Shown piece after piece: positions 20,851-31,975 of a stretch of DNA of 64,000 bases. The notes under the pieces are model-generated. The model was not told the DNA's origin. It ran no database searches and saw nothing but the letters and a program-made list of their open reading frames with translations. How positions within the stretch are numbered: the first letter of the stretch is position 1; the number at the start of each line of letters is the position of its first letter. Source of the stretch: Siphlonurus alternatus. Taxonomy: Eukaryota > Arthropoda > Insecta > Ephemeroptera > Siphlonuridae. Location of the stretch: contig OX463782.1 of NCBI GenBank assembly GCA_949825025.1, forward strand, positions 4,041,501 through 4,105,500. Reading direction: 5' to 3'. Position numbers and translations under genes: made by a program.

Positions 20851-23800
20851 ACAATGCACAGTACATCCGAGGAGAAAAAAATTCAGCAAGAGGGCTTGTG
20901 ACAAAGTGGGGAAATATAGTGTGTAATTTTCTTACTTGTAAAGTCCTTAAAACATTGCTGTGCAGTATCCATATTAACTTGTTCATCAGAGAATATATAT
21001 AAAATTAATATTATACAATTAAAAATTAAATATCCTTTAAAGTTTTGTAAAAATGTTGGAACAAAATTCTTCCAATCAGTATTTTTCGAAACGCAAACGT
21101 TGCGCCTCTGGTGGCCGGCTACGTAGCGACAGTCCTTAATAATTCCCAACTATGTTTTACTGTATGCCATAATATTGCCATGACACTGCTAGTAGTAACT
21201 TGCTATACAACGAGGCTATATAATATTTTTATATCACAACATTCCATTCTTCCTAATATATTTTTAGTTTAGCTGATTTCCTTTTTTTATATATAATATA
21301 TATATTAATTTTATAAATACTCTTACAATTTTTCAATTGTAGTAAATTATATTTGCATCTATATAATTATGCAAAAGTAAGGTTATGGGATATTTTACTG
21401 TATATTAGATTGTATTCCATAGTTAGAAAATAGAAAAAAATGATCTATTTAGCAATATTGTCAATAATTGTGTTTAGAGACCCATCTTTTTTACATATGG
21501 GTTCTGTCACACTAACTAATAGCACAGAAAGTCAATGGTAACCAATGGGAATGAGGTTATTGAACTTGCTTATTGAAACAAAGGTGTCAGCCGATTGCTT
21601 TTCTGTGCTAATGCATCAACATATTGTTTCAGAATCTCATTTTTTTCAAACTGATATCAGTGCAGTTTAAATAAATGTTTTTGTTAATTAGCATTTTAAA
21701 TTTTAACAGGTTCTACTCCTTTTTTAATGTGCCATTTGTATTAAAGAAAAATTGGTTATTGAAACTGTATTTTCTGATAATGCAATTACAAAATTGTATT
21801 ACTTATAATTAAAACATTCCTTTATAAACTATAAACATAAAAAACTTCCATTAGCATAAGAATTAAGAATACAATCATTTTAATAAAATATTTTATTAAA
21901 ATATAAAATGTTACAAAATTGTTTAAAAATTGTATGCAAGATTTCAGTTTGATGGAAATCTGAGCAAATAATTTTTTATATCTTTTGACATTGCACTCTA
22001 CTTACCATGTATGAAAATTTTATAATTCATGTTATTGTATGTATGTCAGAGTCTATGGTGCATGTATATGTGCTGGTGAAAAAAGCACATAAAGTATTTT
22101 TAAAAAATACAAATTAAAGTGCCATATGTCGTTAAGAAAATAAATTTAATATGCATTGATAAAAAAAATTAACTGTAGTATCTAGCTGTTTGTTGTTATT
22201 ATTGAGTTTTACATACTGTACTAAAGACTCTGACTCAAAATATACTTACATTAAATTTTTACATTTAGAAATGTTAATTATACAAGAAAATGTCACAAAA
22301 CAATGTAAAAATGCTCTCTACTCTCTATACAAGGGATATTAGTGCCTTAAATAAGCAAATTCAATAAAGAATTAAAGGTAAAGGTATATTACTCTTTAAA
22401 TTAAGTGATATCTTGATTTAGTAGCTTATATGTTATTTGAAGTTTTAAATTTTAAAGTATTAATAACAATAATCTCATATCATTCCAAAACCAACCTTTC
22501 ATCATCGGCTATCATTATTGCACTGAATAATGTAACAAAGTTACTCTTATGGGCACTGGTTGTTGGTTTAAAACATCTGATTCAAATTTTAATACAAATA
22601 TGCAAAAATTTATAATTTTAAATGTACTAGAAATTTTCTTCCTAATCGTAAATTAGTTGTTTCCATTTGCCATAGATATTAGTACTGAAGTGCCATTTAT
22701 TTGTAATCTACATTTTTTATATACATATTTAATTGAATAAAAAAACATTATACTCCAATAAATTTTTGTCTTAATTTCTTTTTTATGTCTAATTAAATGT
22801 AATGGGAAGTTAACCAAAATTTGAGATTATTGCTATGTTTTAAAAAATACAATATTCTTACATCAGAAATTTGTTAAGAGTTAGTTTTAAATTATAGTAA
22901 GACAGAACTATTGTAGTATGTACACATTGCAACGTTCCATTTTATTTTGATTATGAGCTCTGTACTTTTTCTTAAATTATATTTTTTGAGTCTACTATAT
23001 ATACAGTATAATTATATGTCATGCTACATTTTGTGAGTATTATGTCAAATCCAGTTTTAAAATTATTTTACTAACGAAAATGCGTAGCACAAAATTTCAT
23101 TAATATTAGAAATAAAGAGGGCAAAATAAAAAGTATCGTAATTATTTAGATTAACTCATTTGTATCAAATTTTTTCAATATCACATTTAAAAAATAATAG
23201 AAAATCCATAAAGTTATTGTTATAGGAATTAAAAATTACAAAAGTCGGTAAAAAAAATTTAAAAATTACTTTAAAAAATATTAAGGAAAAATAATTAAAG
23301 AGTTCAGTGGTAAAAAATTTACAGACCTACAATATACGTTCGGTTATAATTTTTACTGTTGTTTTAAGACTTTTAAGTGTTTTAATAATTAAGCTTTGTC
23401 AATCATCTGTCGCCCTCTATATAAGAATTTAGTTCGATTGTATATTAATTGTGCTTGTAATAACGTACGTGATAATACAGAAAATTTAAGGAACTTTAAG
23501 AGCCGTTTATTACAAGATCTTCAAAAAGTCTCGATTCCTAATATTCGAGACACTATAATACGACACTATATACTTTCTCTGTCTCCTTAGATTTTACTCT
23601 TCAAACTTCAAACTACGTATATATAGCGCGCAATTATTGCGCGCTATCATGGCGATGCGGCGCTATGCACGTTTTTTTGTTTTTGACTTTTGGCGGGAAA
23701 TGTCTGCATGTGCGCTCGCTAAATCGTGAATCGGATCGTGTGAAAATAATGCAATGCAGAAGTACCATGCAAAACATCGTTACTGCATCATTATGCCGGA

Positions 23801-24257
23801 TTCTAAACAGTTATCGAACAACCACAAGGTCGGCAAGGTCCACGAGCAGCTATATTTTGTCAGGTAAGAAAGATATATGGACTTATTTTAAAAGAGATCG
23901 ATGCATATGGTTTAATTTGTATGTACTATATATAGAGCTGTCGTCATCATGTGCATACACTATATATATATTTTGCAACAGAAGTGTCCATGATGATTTT
24001 AATTAATTATGTATCTTCCTGCTCTCATTATAGAGGCATCAGTCTATCTGTGTTGTATGCATAATGCTAGAGCATAATATAATATCTGTTGCTTGCCGGC
24101 CGGGCCAGCTCTCCTCAGGAGGAAAGGAAGGCCGGGTCCAGACTTAATTAGCGTGCAGTTATTTTCATTTTTCATGAGCTTATATAGTTATCAACCTGCA
24201 CAAATTTGCAGATAGAATTATATTAACAGTGTTGTATATATGTACTGTACATATATA
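20851..24257. other. AT-rich intergenic DNA
   Basis: No gene with homology. A 64-codon plus ORF at 23,396-23,590 (VRLYINCACNNVRDNTENLR...) has a less biased composition than its surroundings and could be a transposase fragment, but I cannot support it. A GCGCGCAATTATTGCGCGC palindrome lies at 23,627-23,645. A GC-rich scrap at 24,095-24,140 is unassigned. Confidence 0.45.
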
Positions 24258-24265
24258 TACTGATC

Positions 24266-24429
24266 CAGGCGCGGATCCAGAAAAAAATTCGGGAGGGGCT
24301 GCCTCCATAAGGTCAATGTTAAAAAAAAATTGGAGTGGGGGGAAAATGCCTATATTGCCCATGTTAAATTCAAAATTTCGGGGGGGGGGGGGTGCAGCCT
24401 CCCCAGCACCCCCCCTAAATCCGCGCCTG
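24266..24429. mobile_element. hAT-type MITE with 8-bp target duplication
   Basis: Starts CAGGCGCGGATCCAG and ends GGATTTAGG...CCGCGCCTG in inverted form (right end reads AATCCGCGCCTG). It is flanked on both sides by TACTGATC, an exact 8-bp duplication (24,258-24,265 and 24,430-24,437), as expected for hAT transposition. The interior is G-rich non-coding. Confidence 0.9.
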
Positions 24430-24887
24430 TACTGATCGACCGTCATATTTATTTAGGATTTTCTCATGCCTTTTTCATATATAATAGAAATTGCATGCAT
24501 GATGGTAGTCCAGTTTAATTAATTGTATTATAACGAAGAATGGCACGTGTATCATACCTCACAGGCGAAAGCACTTTCGAGTGGTTCCGACAAAATAAAT
24601 GAATATGACTGCCAGACCATAAAAAATATTGAGTAATTGGCTGCATGCAGCTATAATATAATATGTTGACATTATCCTTTATATAGAGCTCATCGGTATA
24701 CCCTGTAATGTAAGATGCAATGTTGAGTACATATTATTTTGAATTTAAAAATTCATGTAATATTAAAAAAAAAAGATTTTGTAATCGAATAAACTTGTTT
24801 GTACTTTCCGAGTCTCGCTTCGTCGTCAGCTGTAACCCGTCCTTTAAATTTGAATGATCCCAAAAATCAGGCCACCAAATGAGATAC

Positions 24888-24889
<2 letters not shown>

Positions 24890-24927
<38 letters not shown>
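24890..24927. repeat. Poly-A tract
   Basis: About 38 A residues in a row, with no clear retroposed body next to it on the plus strand. Confidence 0.8.
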
Positions 24928-24933
<6 letters not shown>

Positions 24934-25321
24934 TGGATCCAGCTTGACGGGATGAATTCTTGATCTGACCTGGATGACTTTTTTTCGTATAAAGACTGCA
25001 AATTAACAATAACAGCTATAATATAGTCGTATACTACACTTATTCTCTCAAGGTCTCAACATTTTAAAATTCCAATTAATGCTCATGCTGCAGATGGGTT
25101 CTTCTCATCATCGGTCAGCTAACTTCTGAATTTATAGATTATAGAAAAAAATGTGAAAACTGTGATTAAATGCATTATTGAATCCTATTTGAATACAACA
25201 ATAAATATATTCTGCAACTGCATAATATAGCGCTGCGCCATGCATAGCTCTTAATACTTATATCACGAATCTTTAAAAAATGTAAATATGAATATTCATT
25301 GCAGTAAAACTCAAATAGAAG

Positions 25322-25472
25322 CAGGCGCGGATCCAGGGGGCTCCCCCCTCCTGAAATTTTGGATTTAACATAGACAATATAGGCATTTTCCCCACTCCAA
25401 ATTTTTTTTTTTAACATTGGCCTTATGGAGCCAGCCCCCTCCGAAATTTTTTTCTGGTTCCGCTCCTGATCG
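25322..25472. mobile_element. hAT-type MITE, opposite orientation to the copy at 24.3 kb
   Basis: Starts CAGGCGCGGATCCAG; its interior is the reverse complement of the 24,266-24,429 element (CCTTATGGAG, GGCATTTTCCCC). AATAGAAG flanks it at 25,314-25,321 and 25,473-25,480, an exact 8-bp duplication, although four extra bases (ATCG) follow the CTCCTG end. Confidence 0.85.
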
Positions 25473-25480
25473 AATAGAAG

Positions 25481-26484
25481 TATATATAGCAGATAGCACT
25501 CATGGTGTCTCATGCAAAGTGTACTTATTACATAAAAAAATAAGAGAGAATAATGAAAGACAGGAAGTGAGGATGAGTCGCTGTGTCTTGTACGTAAACG
25601 GATAACAGATAATTTTTAATGTTATCGACCGCATACTTCCGCTTGAAATTTAGTTCCGTGAAAATGTAAAATGAATTGTTTGCGATTCAATAGAAAGTTC
25701 CTTTTTTTTATATTTAATTTAATAGTAACTAAAATGTGTAATTTGTGTTCCATGGTGACATTTTTTGATGTTAGTGACTGGTGTTGTTTCTTCAATTCAA
25801 GAGTAAAATCATCAGGTATTGAAACCATATTGGGTGCATATTATACATTGTATTTATTATATGTATGTATTGTCTACATGTCATCTATACCATGATTATT
25901 CACGTAATATAAAATATAATATATATATTATACTTCAATATATTTTTACTAAATATTATATAATCATGAAGACCGAATTACTTTTTTTTTTAAATTATAT
26001 ATATGCTTATATTTAGTGTCATAAATTTATATTTGAGTAGCAAAAGCTATATAGTATACGGGAGTTTAACTTATTTTTAAATTGATTTATTTCTTAAATA
26101 TTTAATTACGCTATATATTACATAATGTATTTTACATTTTATATATATTCAATTTTGTAGCTATACGTGATATATATCACATAATTAAAATGTATTTTAT
26201 GATGAATATTATTTTATTAAATTTTACTTTTACATGAGTAAACAATCTAAATTAAGATAAAGTATTTATATCATAATCATAATCATAATCATAATATAAT
26301 CATAATCATAATCATAGTCATGCAATATCACAAACAAGTGTTAATTAAAAAACATGTACATATATTATTATATATGTACATATAACTGTACATATTAACA
26401 CCCCATTTCACAATCGGAAAAGGTTTAAACAATATTGTTGTGAAAATATTCATTACAATAAATCCTTTTATACAGTATATTAAG
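25481..26484. other. AT-rich intergenic DNA
   Basis: No gene seen. A tandem run of CATAAT units lies at about 26,270-26,320. Confidence 0.6.
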
Positions 26485-26841
26485 AATCTGCAGTTACCTT
26501 TAATAATGGACAACATACATGAAAAATTTTTATTGCAGAAATGAATTATGCTATCTGAATTCTTTCAGATTTTTTTGAGACCCAGAACTATTTTTAAATA
26601 ATTATTGAAAGTGCGGCCACGCCCCCTGGAGGCGTCAATAGGCGTCCAGTCTCTATCCTTTTTATTAAGGCTGCAGGGGTGCCAACTGAAATCACAGGAC
26701 TTTCAATAATTATTTAAAAATAGTTCCGGGTCTCAAAAAAATCTGAAAAAATTCAGAGAAGCATAATTTGGTACCCTCTATTCATTTCTGCAATAAAATT
26801 TTGTCATGTATGTTGTCCATTATAAAGGAAACTGCAGATTT
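26485..26841. mobile_element. Foldback MITE (family of 39.6 and 50.1 kb), with extended arms
   Basis: Inner arms: TTTTTATTGCAGAAATGAAT on the left and the complement ATTCATTTCTGCAATAAAAT on the right, with mirrored TTTTTTGAGACCC and AATAATTATT. Here the inverted arms continue outward for another 40-50 bp (CTGCAGTTACC, ATGGACAACATACATG against CATGTATGTTGTCCAT, GGAAACTGCAG). This suggests either a longer original element or insertion into another palindrome. The core carries GGCCACGCCCCCTGGAGGCG. No coding capacity. Confidence 0.85.
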
Positions 26842-27762
26842 TTGCGCATGCCTCAGTTCATCTCGCCGTGAGGTTAGGCAACTTGCTAAGCACCAGAACG
26901 AAACTGGTTGCATATTATACACAGCTCGGTGCTCGGGGAATTCGCTAGGGTTTATTACTTATTATTAAGACATCTTTTTACCCCTGCTTCGACGATCATT
27001 TTAACTGATGCTAAAAATTTCACGCAGAGGTTGGTTTCTGCAAGATGTTTGGCTATATATATGCAATGAGAATAATATATATATAATAATATAATTCATT
27101 AAATTACCGCTGCGGACATTTTCTTCACAAAAACATAAATTATTAAAGTATAAATTTAATGAAAATTTTTACTGTCCAAAAAGTTTTGCTTAATTTTTTT
27201 TTTAAATGATCAGCGTGCACACACTGCAAAATAAAGAAAAGTACAAAGGAAAAAATGGAAAGGTCAAATTATATCTAATGACTTCTGAACATGCAGTCTT
27301 TGAATTACCAGAATAATTATCTACACGTATAAGTATTCACCAAGAGATGGCAGTATAGTGCAAATAGTTTTAAACTTACAGCGCGGCAAATTTAGCCTAG
27401 CTAGCTGATGGTTTTTCTCCAATGAGGTTTAGAGAGCATCATACAAGAATTCAGTTAACCTGTTGTCTAATTAAATCTAGGTTTAAAATAGCATTAATAA
27501 GAACGTAAATAAGAAAATACCTGAACCATTTCGTAAATACTATCATACACATTAAATTTTAAATAAAAATAGAAATTAATAATAGAAAAAACTATTATTT
27601 TTTTTTAATAATAACATACCCTCATTTTTTTTTTCTTTTTTTCTCTAAAAGTAAATCCAACTTAAGAATTGAGGTCAAAAGGAACTAAAGTAAAAATTGT
27701 TTAGTTTAAAAAGTCATCGAGTTGATGTCAATATTTATATATTGGGAAGTTAACTTGCCAAT

Positions 27763-28026
27763 CATGACGTCATAGAAAAATATGACGTCACAAGTTTGTG
27801 AGGGTGTTAGTAGACTGAGTGGCTGGTTGGTTGGCTGTTAGCCCCCTCATTCCACCTCTAAGCAGCTGCTTTCAGCTTCAGTATAACGAAACTGTGTAGT
27901 CAAGATAGAAGCTTGAGTCTCCCATCTTCAGTTATTAATAAAAGTGAGATATGAATTAATAATTGATAATAGTAAATAAAAAAAAAAAAGGTGGTGGTGA
28001 TTTTTTTGGATGACAGTGTTAACAGG
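27763..28026 (+). promoter_or_regulatory. Candidate promoter: two CRE sites, initiator and possible 5' UTR exon
   Basis: Two full TGACGTCA sites (CREB/ATF-type) sit 16 bp apart at about 27,765 and 27,782. TTCAGTATA, which fits an arthropod initiator (TCAGT), follows at 27,876. About 145 bp further, AACAG/GTAAATTG at 28,026 could be a donor. This could be a non-coding first exon for the Ig gene, or an unrelated promoter. Inference from motifs only. Confidence 0.3.
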
Positions 28027-29702
28027 TAAATTGTTATTATTTTGTTTTAAAAAAAATATATATTAGTAATTTAAGCAGTGTATGCTTTTGAGAGTGAAGT
28101 TATTATGAAATGTTCCTGATATTTCCTCTACTATATGGGATGGCAAGGAATATAATAGGCAAGTATACCGGTATTAGAAATAGATTTTTATACCGGTATC
28201 ATAATTTTATGTATTTTTAGAAGTAGTTTTTATTACACTGCTATTATAGATTTTAAAAAAAAATGAATGTTAATAGAAAATAGTGTCTTGAATTTATAGT
28301 GCACGAAAATATATTTAGTACTGAGAAATTATCACAACTGCATAGGTAAGTGATATGCTGATATGGAAAATGACATAACACTAAAATAATAATTTTAATT
28401 AGGCTATTAAAAAATCAACGTTGTCGGAGTTATTACTTTTTTATTAACATTTACCTATGGAGTTATGACAATTTACCACATACATAGTGTTTTTATACTT
28501 TATAGATTAGTCATTCTCTTTGCAAAGTGATGCCCTCAATAGTTTTGGCTTGATGTAACCGCGCGCTGCCTAATTCTAATTTTGATTCTTTGATGTCAAC
28601 TTCAAAAAGAACGTTGTAAATAATTATCTTGCTTTATTAAAAAAACATTAATATATTCTAATAAATTAGTAACAAGACTAGAATTAATATGCATGTTTAT
28701 TGACATTAATTGTGCACTTCACGACAGCTTGAATGTTATCAATGTCTAATTTGCTGGAGTTATTTGAGACAAAGATTTTGAAAAACAGCTCCTAACTAGA
28801 TATTTAAAAACCATTTAAAGTCACCTCGCTTCCATAAACAGCGTGAAAACATCCACAATCAGAATATAAAGGCAACGTTTGTGCTGTCTTCAGGTGTAAT
28901 TTAATTGGTACATGATTTAACAAGTCATATGTAACATAATGTAACTAATTGCTGCTGGTGATTGAAATAACTAAAATCAAAATAAAAATTATGATAGTAA
29001 ATAATTTAAAACTGAAATTCAGGTTTAATAATAATTTTTTTTAATTTTAGAATAATGAAAATTGAAATTTAGATAGCCGACACATTTACTCATATATACC
29101 AGATAATAGTAGTTTAGTATATTCTCTGCCTATACTTCTTTTTAGTAGAATCATTTTTGTATGGCTATAGATTGATTATTTGCTAAGTTTTTCCTCTTTT
29201 TACTGAAATTAAAAATTTTGTTCGTGAAAAAGTCACAACTCTATATTATAGCAAATCCGACAAGAGTAAAACGTTCCAACTTTTTCTGAGAGTAAATCAG
29301 AAAACGACTTTTTTTATATATAATCTTTCGTTTTATTTGTGCACCCAGATCTTTCATCCAACCGTAGTGATCGATTAATCCATCAAGTGGTCCCTTCGAT
29401 ACAAAAAGCAATTTTTGTATTAAATTTATAAATAATTGTTCTGAAAAAAACAAAAACATAAGTCAATTAGTAAAGGACTTAAATCAATAGGGAAGCAAAT
29501 TGACTTGAGTTTCTATGTTACCAATGGACTTGATTATATTTTTCGCTACCACGCCGAATTAACGAAATTATTTAGGACCAATTCACGAAAGAGTTATCCA
29601 GAAAGTTATTCAAGCTTTTCACTAACCGTGGTTAGCACCAACCTAATTCAATAACACTAAAACTTGGACAACATGGTTAGTGAGAAAGCTGGATATAACT
29701 CC
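28027..29702. other. AT-rich DNA without genes
   Basis: No gene or clear repeat apart from an ATTCACGAAAGAGTTATCCAG phrase at 29,580-29,700, with CTAACCGTGGTTAGC. It is related to the foldbacks at 42.6 and 56.9 kb and may be a half element. Confidence 0.5.
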
Positions 29703-30602
29703 CGAGTTGAAATAAATTTTATATTTTAATAAAAGTCGGTCTCTTCTCGTCTAATTCCCTACTATTTTGAACCATTTTAAAAGAAAAAAGACGGAATTAC
29801 GTCTGCTTTCCTCTTATTGAGAATAAAAAGTTAGAAACCAGGGTTGTATAGGCAAACGTTGTCATTATTTCATTATAAGTTTGAGCAAGGAGAAAATAAA
29901 ATTTGTTTTTGAGAAAAAAATATAGGTTTAGTCGTGTAAAGGATAAGTTGAAGACGTAGTTTTTCAACTAGTGCTCTGCTCTTCTTAAATTTCGCCCTAA
30001 ATTGTGTCTAGTGAACGTCTGCTGTTCACATGTGGTGTACAGCGTTCAGTGCACCCTGCTCACGTGTTTGTACGTGACTTTTCGTCCTTGGAGTGCGCGC
30101 GTGGGCTGGAAGAAGCAAACATTCCGCAGCACTCGGGCCTGACTCACTAGCATATCTCAGTGGTGGCGCGTTTCAATATTTTCGAGGGGTTATCAGATCT
30201 CGGAGCTTTCCTAGTTAAAAAATTACGTCTTCAACTCATCCTTTACACGTCTAAACCTGGGGGGTCTTCAAATAACACCACTTAACCTAAACTTAGCCTA
30301 AGACTGTCTTAGCGCAACAATAAAGAATACGCTAAGACTGTCTTAATTTTAGGATTGTTGTAATTTGTGTTATTTGAAGACCCCCCTGATCTTTTTACCT
30401 CTATAACACATCTTATTTCCTCTTCGCACAAATTGAGGATGAAATCGTGACAATATTTCTAAAATTTTGTGCTCAATAAGAGAAAAGAAGACGTATTCTC
30501 GTCTTTTCCCCCCTTTTTTCTTCTAAAATGGTGCAAAATAGGAGAACTTGGACGAGGAGAGAGCTTAATAGCGAATAAAAGATGAAATTTATTTGAACTC
30601 AG
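29703..30602. mobile_element. Large foldback element, complete copy with nested insertion
   Basis: The left arm (29,703-29,980) and right arm (30,205-30,602) are diverged inverted copies of one another: GAGTTGAAATAAATTT at the left tip against the complement of AAATTTATTTGAACTC at the right. The inner tips are TTGAAGACGTAGTTTTTCAA and its partner. A single-copy GC-richer core of about 225 bp separates the arms. A second palindromic element (30,259-30,387) sits in the right arm. Partial copies lie at 35.4 and 41.5 kb. Confidence 0.85.
30259..30387. mobile_element. Palindromic MITE nested in the foldback right arm
   Basis: Tips GGGGGGTCTTCAAATAACAC and GTGTTATTTGAAGACCCCCC are perfect inverted repeats of about 20 bp, and the inner part (CTAAGACTGTCTTA twice) is also symmetric. 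It interrupts the arm between ACGTCTAAACCT and TTTTTACCTC, which are contiguous in related copies. Confidence 0.9.
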
Positions 30603-31119
30603 GTTTCTCAATTTATCGTATTTTTAACTAAAACTTTTCATAGCAGAAGTACAGTGATTGAAATATATGGGTAAATCAATCAAAGTTTTTTTGCAGTGAA
30701 ATTTAGTAAAATTATGTTATATTATTTTATATTGCCCTTTGGCTGTGTATTACCCATATATAAATGATTCAATGATTATTAAATATTTTTATTCTTCCTT
30801 ACAGCTAAAATTTTATGATAATATAAATATGATTGTAAATTTATTCGTCTGTCGGAGAATGCATGAATAAATGATACTTTCTCCCATAATAACCATAACA
30901 ATTAAGCTGAAAAATTGTAATTTACTTATCAATTATTAATAAAGGTGCTTACATATATAACTATAATTTCATTTAATTATTTAAACACAACTCAAATGTA
31001 TATAATAAATGTGCCATAACAATTTATTACTCAATCAAAGCATTACAATACAATGGCATATTTAAAGCCATGATGTAATATTTAATCGTTCTATTGGCAA
31101 TACTCAATTCTCTTAAATT
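30603..31119. other. AT-rich DNA without genes
   Basis: I see no gene or repeat here. Confidence 0.6.
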
Positions 31120-31780
31120 ATCGTTCACAATGTCTAGAGATTATTGTTAGAGTTTAATTATGACATCAACCGTTCATAATTTCGTTGTTCATAGATTATT
31201 AGTTAAGCACTGTCCACGTGTCCAGAACTGGCTGGAATTAGAATATTAGAAACGGAAAAGCTCTCGACCAATCGAAAAATATAAAATTTCAGATTCAATT
31301 GTAAAATTAAAGTAAACGAAGTTTTTGAATTTTATGATTAGCCGATTTTCCGTTTGAATTCCGAAACAATTCTGGACAGGGCTTTAGAGTTATGTCATCA
31401 ACTGTTCATAATTTTGTTGGGTCAACTTATCAACCGATCATATTGTTGCTGTCCAGAGATAAGAATTAGAGGTTATAACGTTGTCCATGCATAACTTCGG
31501 TGTCCAGAGTATATTATAGTTAAAGGTGTATGTTCATAATTTCGTTGTCTAGACTCTAGAGATTAAAGTTAGAAGTCAACTTTTCATAATTTCACTGTCC
31601 GGAAATAAGAGTTAGAGGGTATGCCACTCTCCATAATTTCATTGTACAGAGTCTAAAGTTAGAGGTTATGTCACTGTTCATAAAATAATTTTGTTGTAGA
31701 TAATAGTTAAAGGTTACGACATCAACCGTTCATAATTTCGTTGTACAGAGTATAAAGTTAGAGGTTATGTCATCACGGGT
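31120..31780. repeat. Degenerate minisatellite, unit about 50-60 bp, with an insertion
   Basis: The phrases TTCATAATTTCGTTGT, (C/A)CAGAGTATAAAGTTAGAGG and TTATGTCATCAACC recur in order about nine times. Diverged units continue sparsely to about 33,070 (for example GTCCAGAACATTAACC). At about 31,210-31,385 the array is split by a segment with CCAGAACTGGCTGGAATT and AATTCTGGACAG ends plus mirrored AACGGAAAA, likely an inserted foldback. Confidence 0.75.
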
Positions 31781-31784
31781 CAGA

Positions 31785-31875
31785 ATGGAGGTTAAACTGG
31801 TGGTAGTGGCTCGGCCAGCTCGGTGTGTGTGCGGCGCCAGAAATAGCTGCCCCGCCCCCCTGCCGTCTCGCTCAG
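31785..31875 (+). CDS. Candidate first coding exon of the Ig-domain gene
   Basis: The GC-rich patch 31,780-31,960 stands out from AT-rich flanks. It holds an ATG (MEVKLVVVARPARCVC...) and a donor-like CTCAG/GTGCAC at 31,875/31,876. The open frame ends in phase 1, which is exactly what the acceptor of the next Ig-gene exon at 34,304 needs, and the joined frame stays open. There is no homology evidence, and the minus strand is also open because of base composition. An upstream, in-frame ATG at 31,767 lies in minisatellite sequence. Confidence 0.25.
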
Positions 31876-31975
31876 GTGCACGCGCCCGGCAATTACCGCC
31901 GCCTGACGTCCGAGCGCGCAGAAAACGTCCAGCAAATGTCCTAACTACAGTCATGGAGAGAATAGAGATGTCCTA

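Noticed and set aside
20600..21149. Minus-strand ORFs of 128 and 88 codons
   Set aside because: Lie over the GC-rich patch and AT-rich flank; mixed low-complexity sequence without a known domain.
23396..23590. 64-codon ORF possibly from a transposase
   Set aside because: Composition is protein-like but there is no recognisable motif, no terminal repeats and no splice context.
24734..25009. 91-codon minus ORF with a poly-Phe run
   Set aside because: Created by the poly-A tract; no protein-like composition.
26270..26320. CRISPR-like direct repeats
   Set aside because: Short CATAAT tandem repeat without spacers, in a eukaryotic genome.
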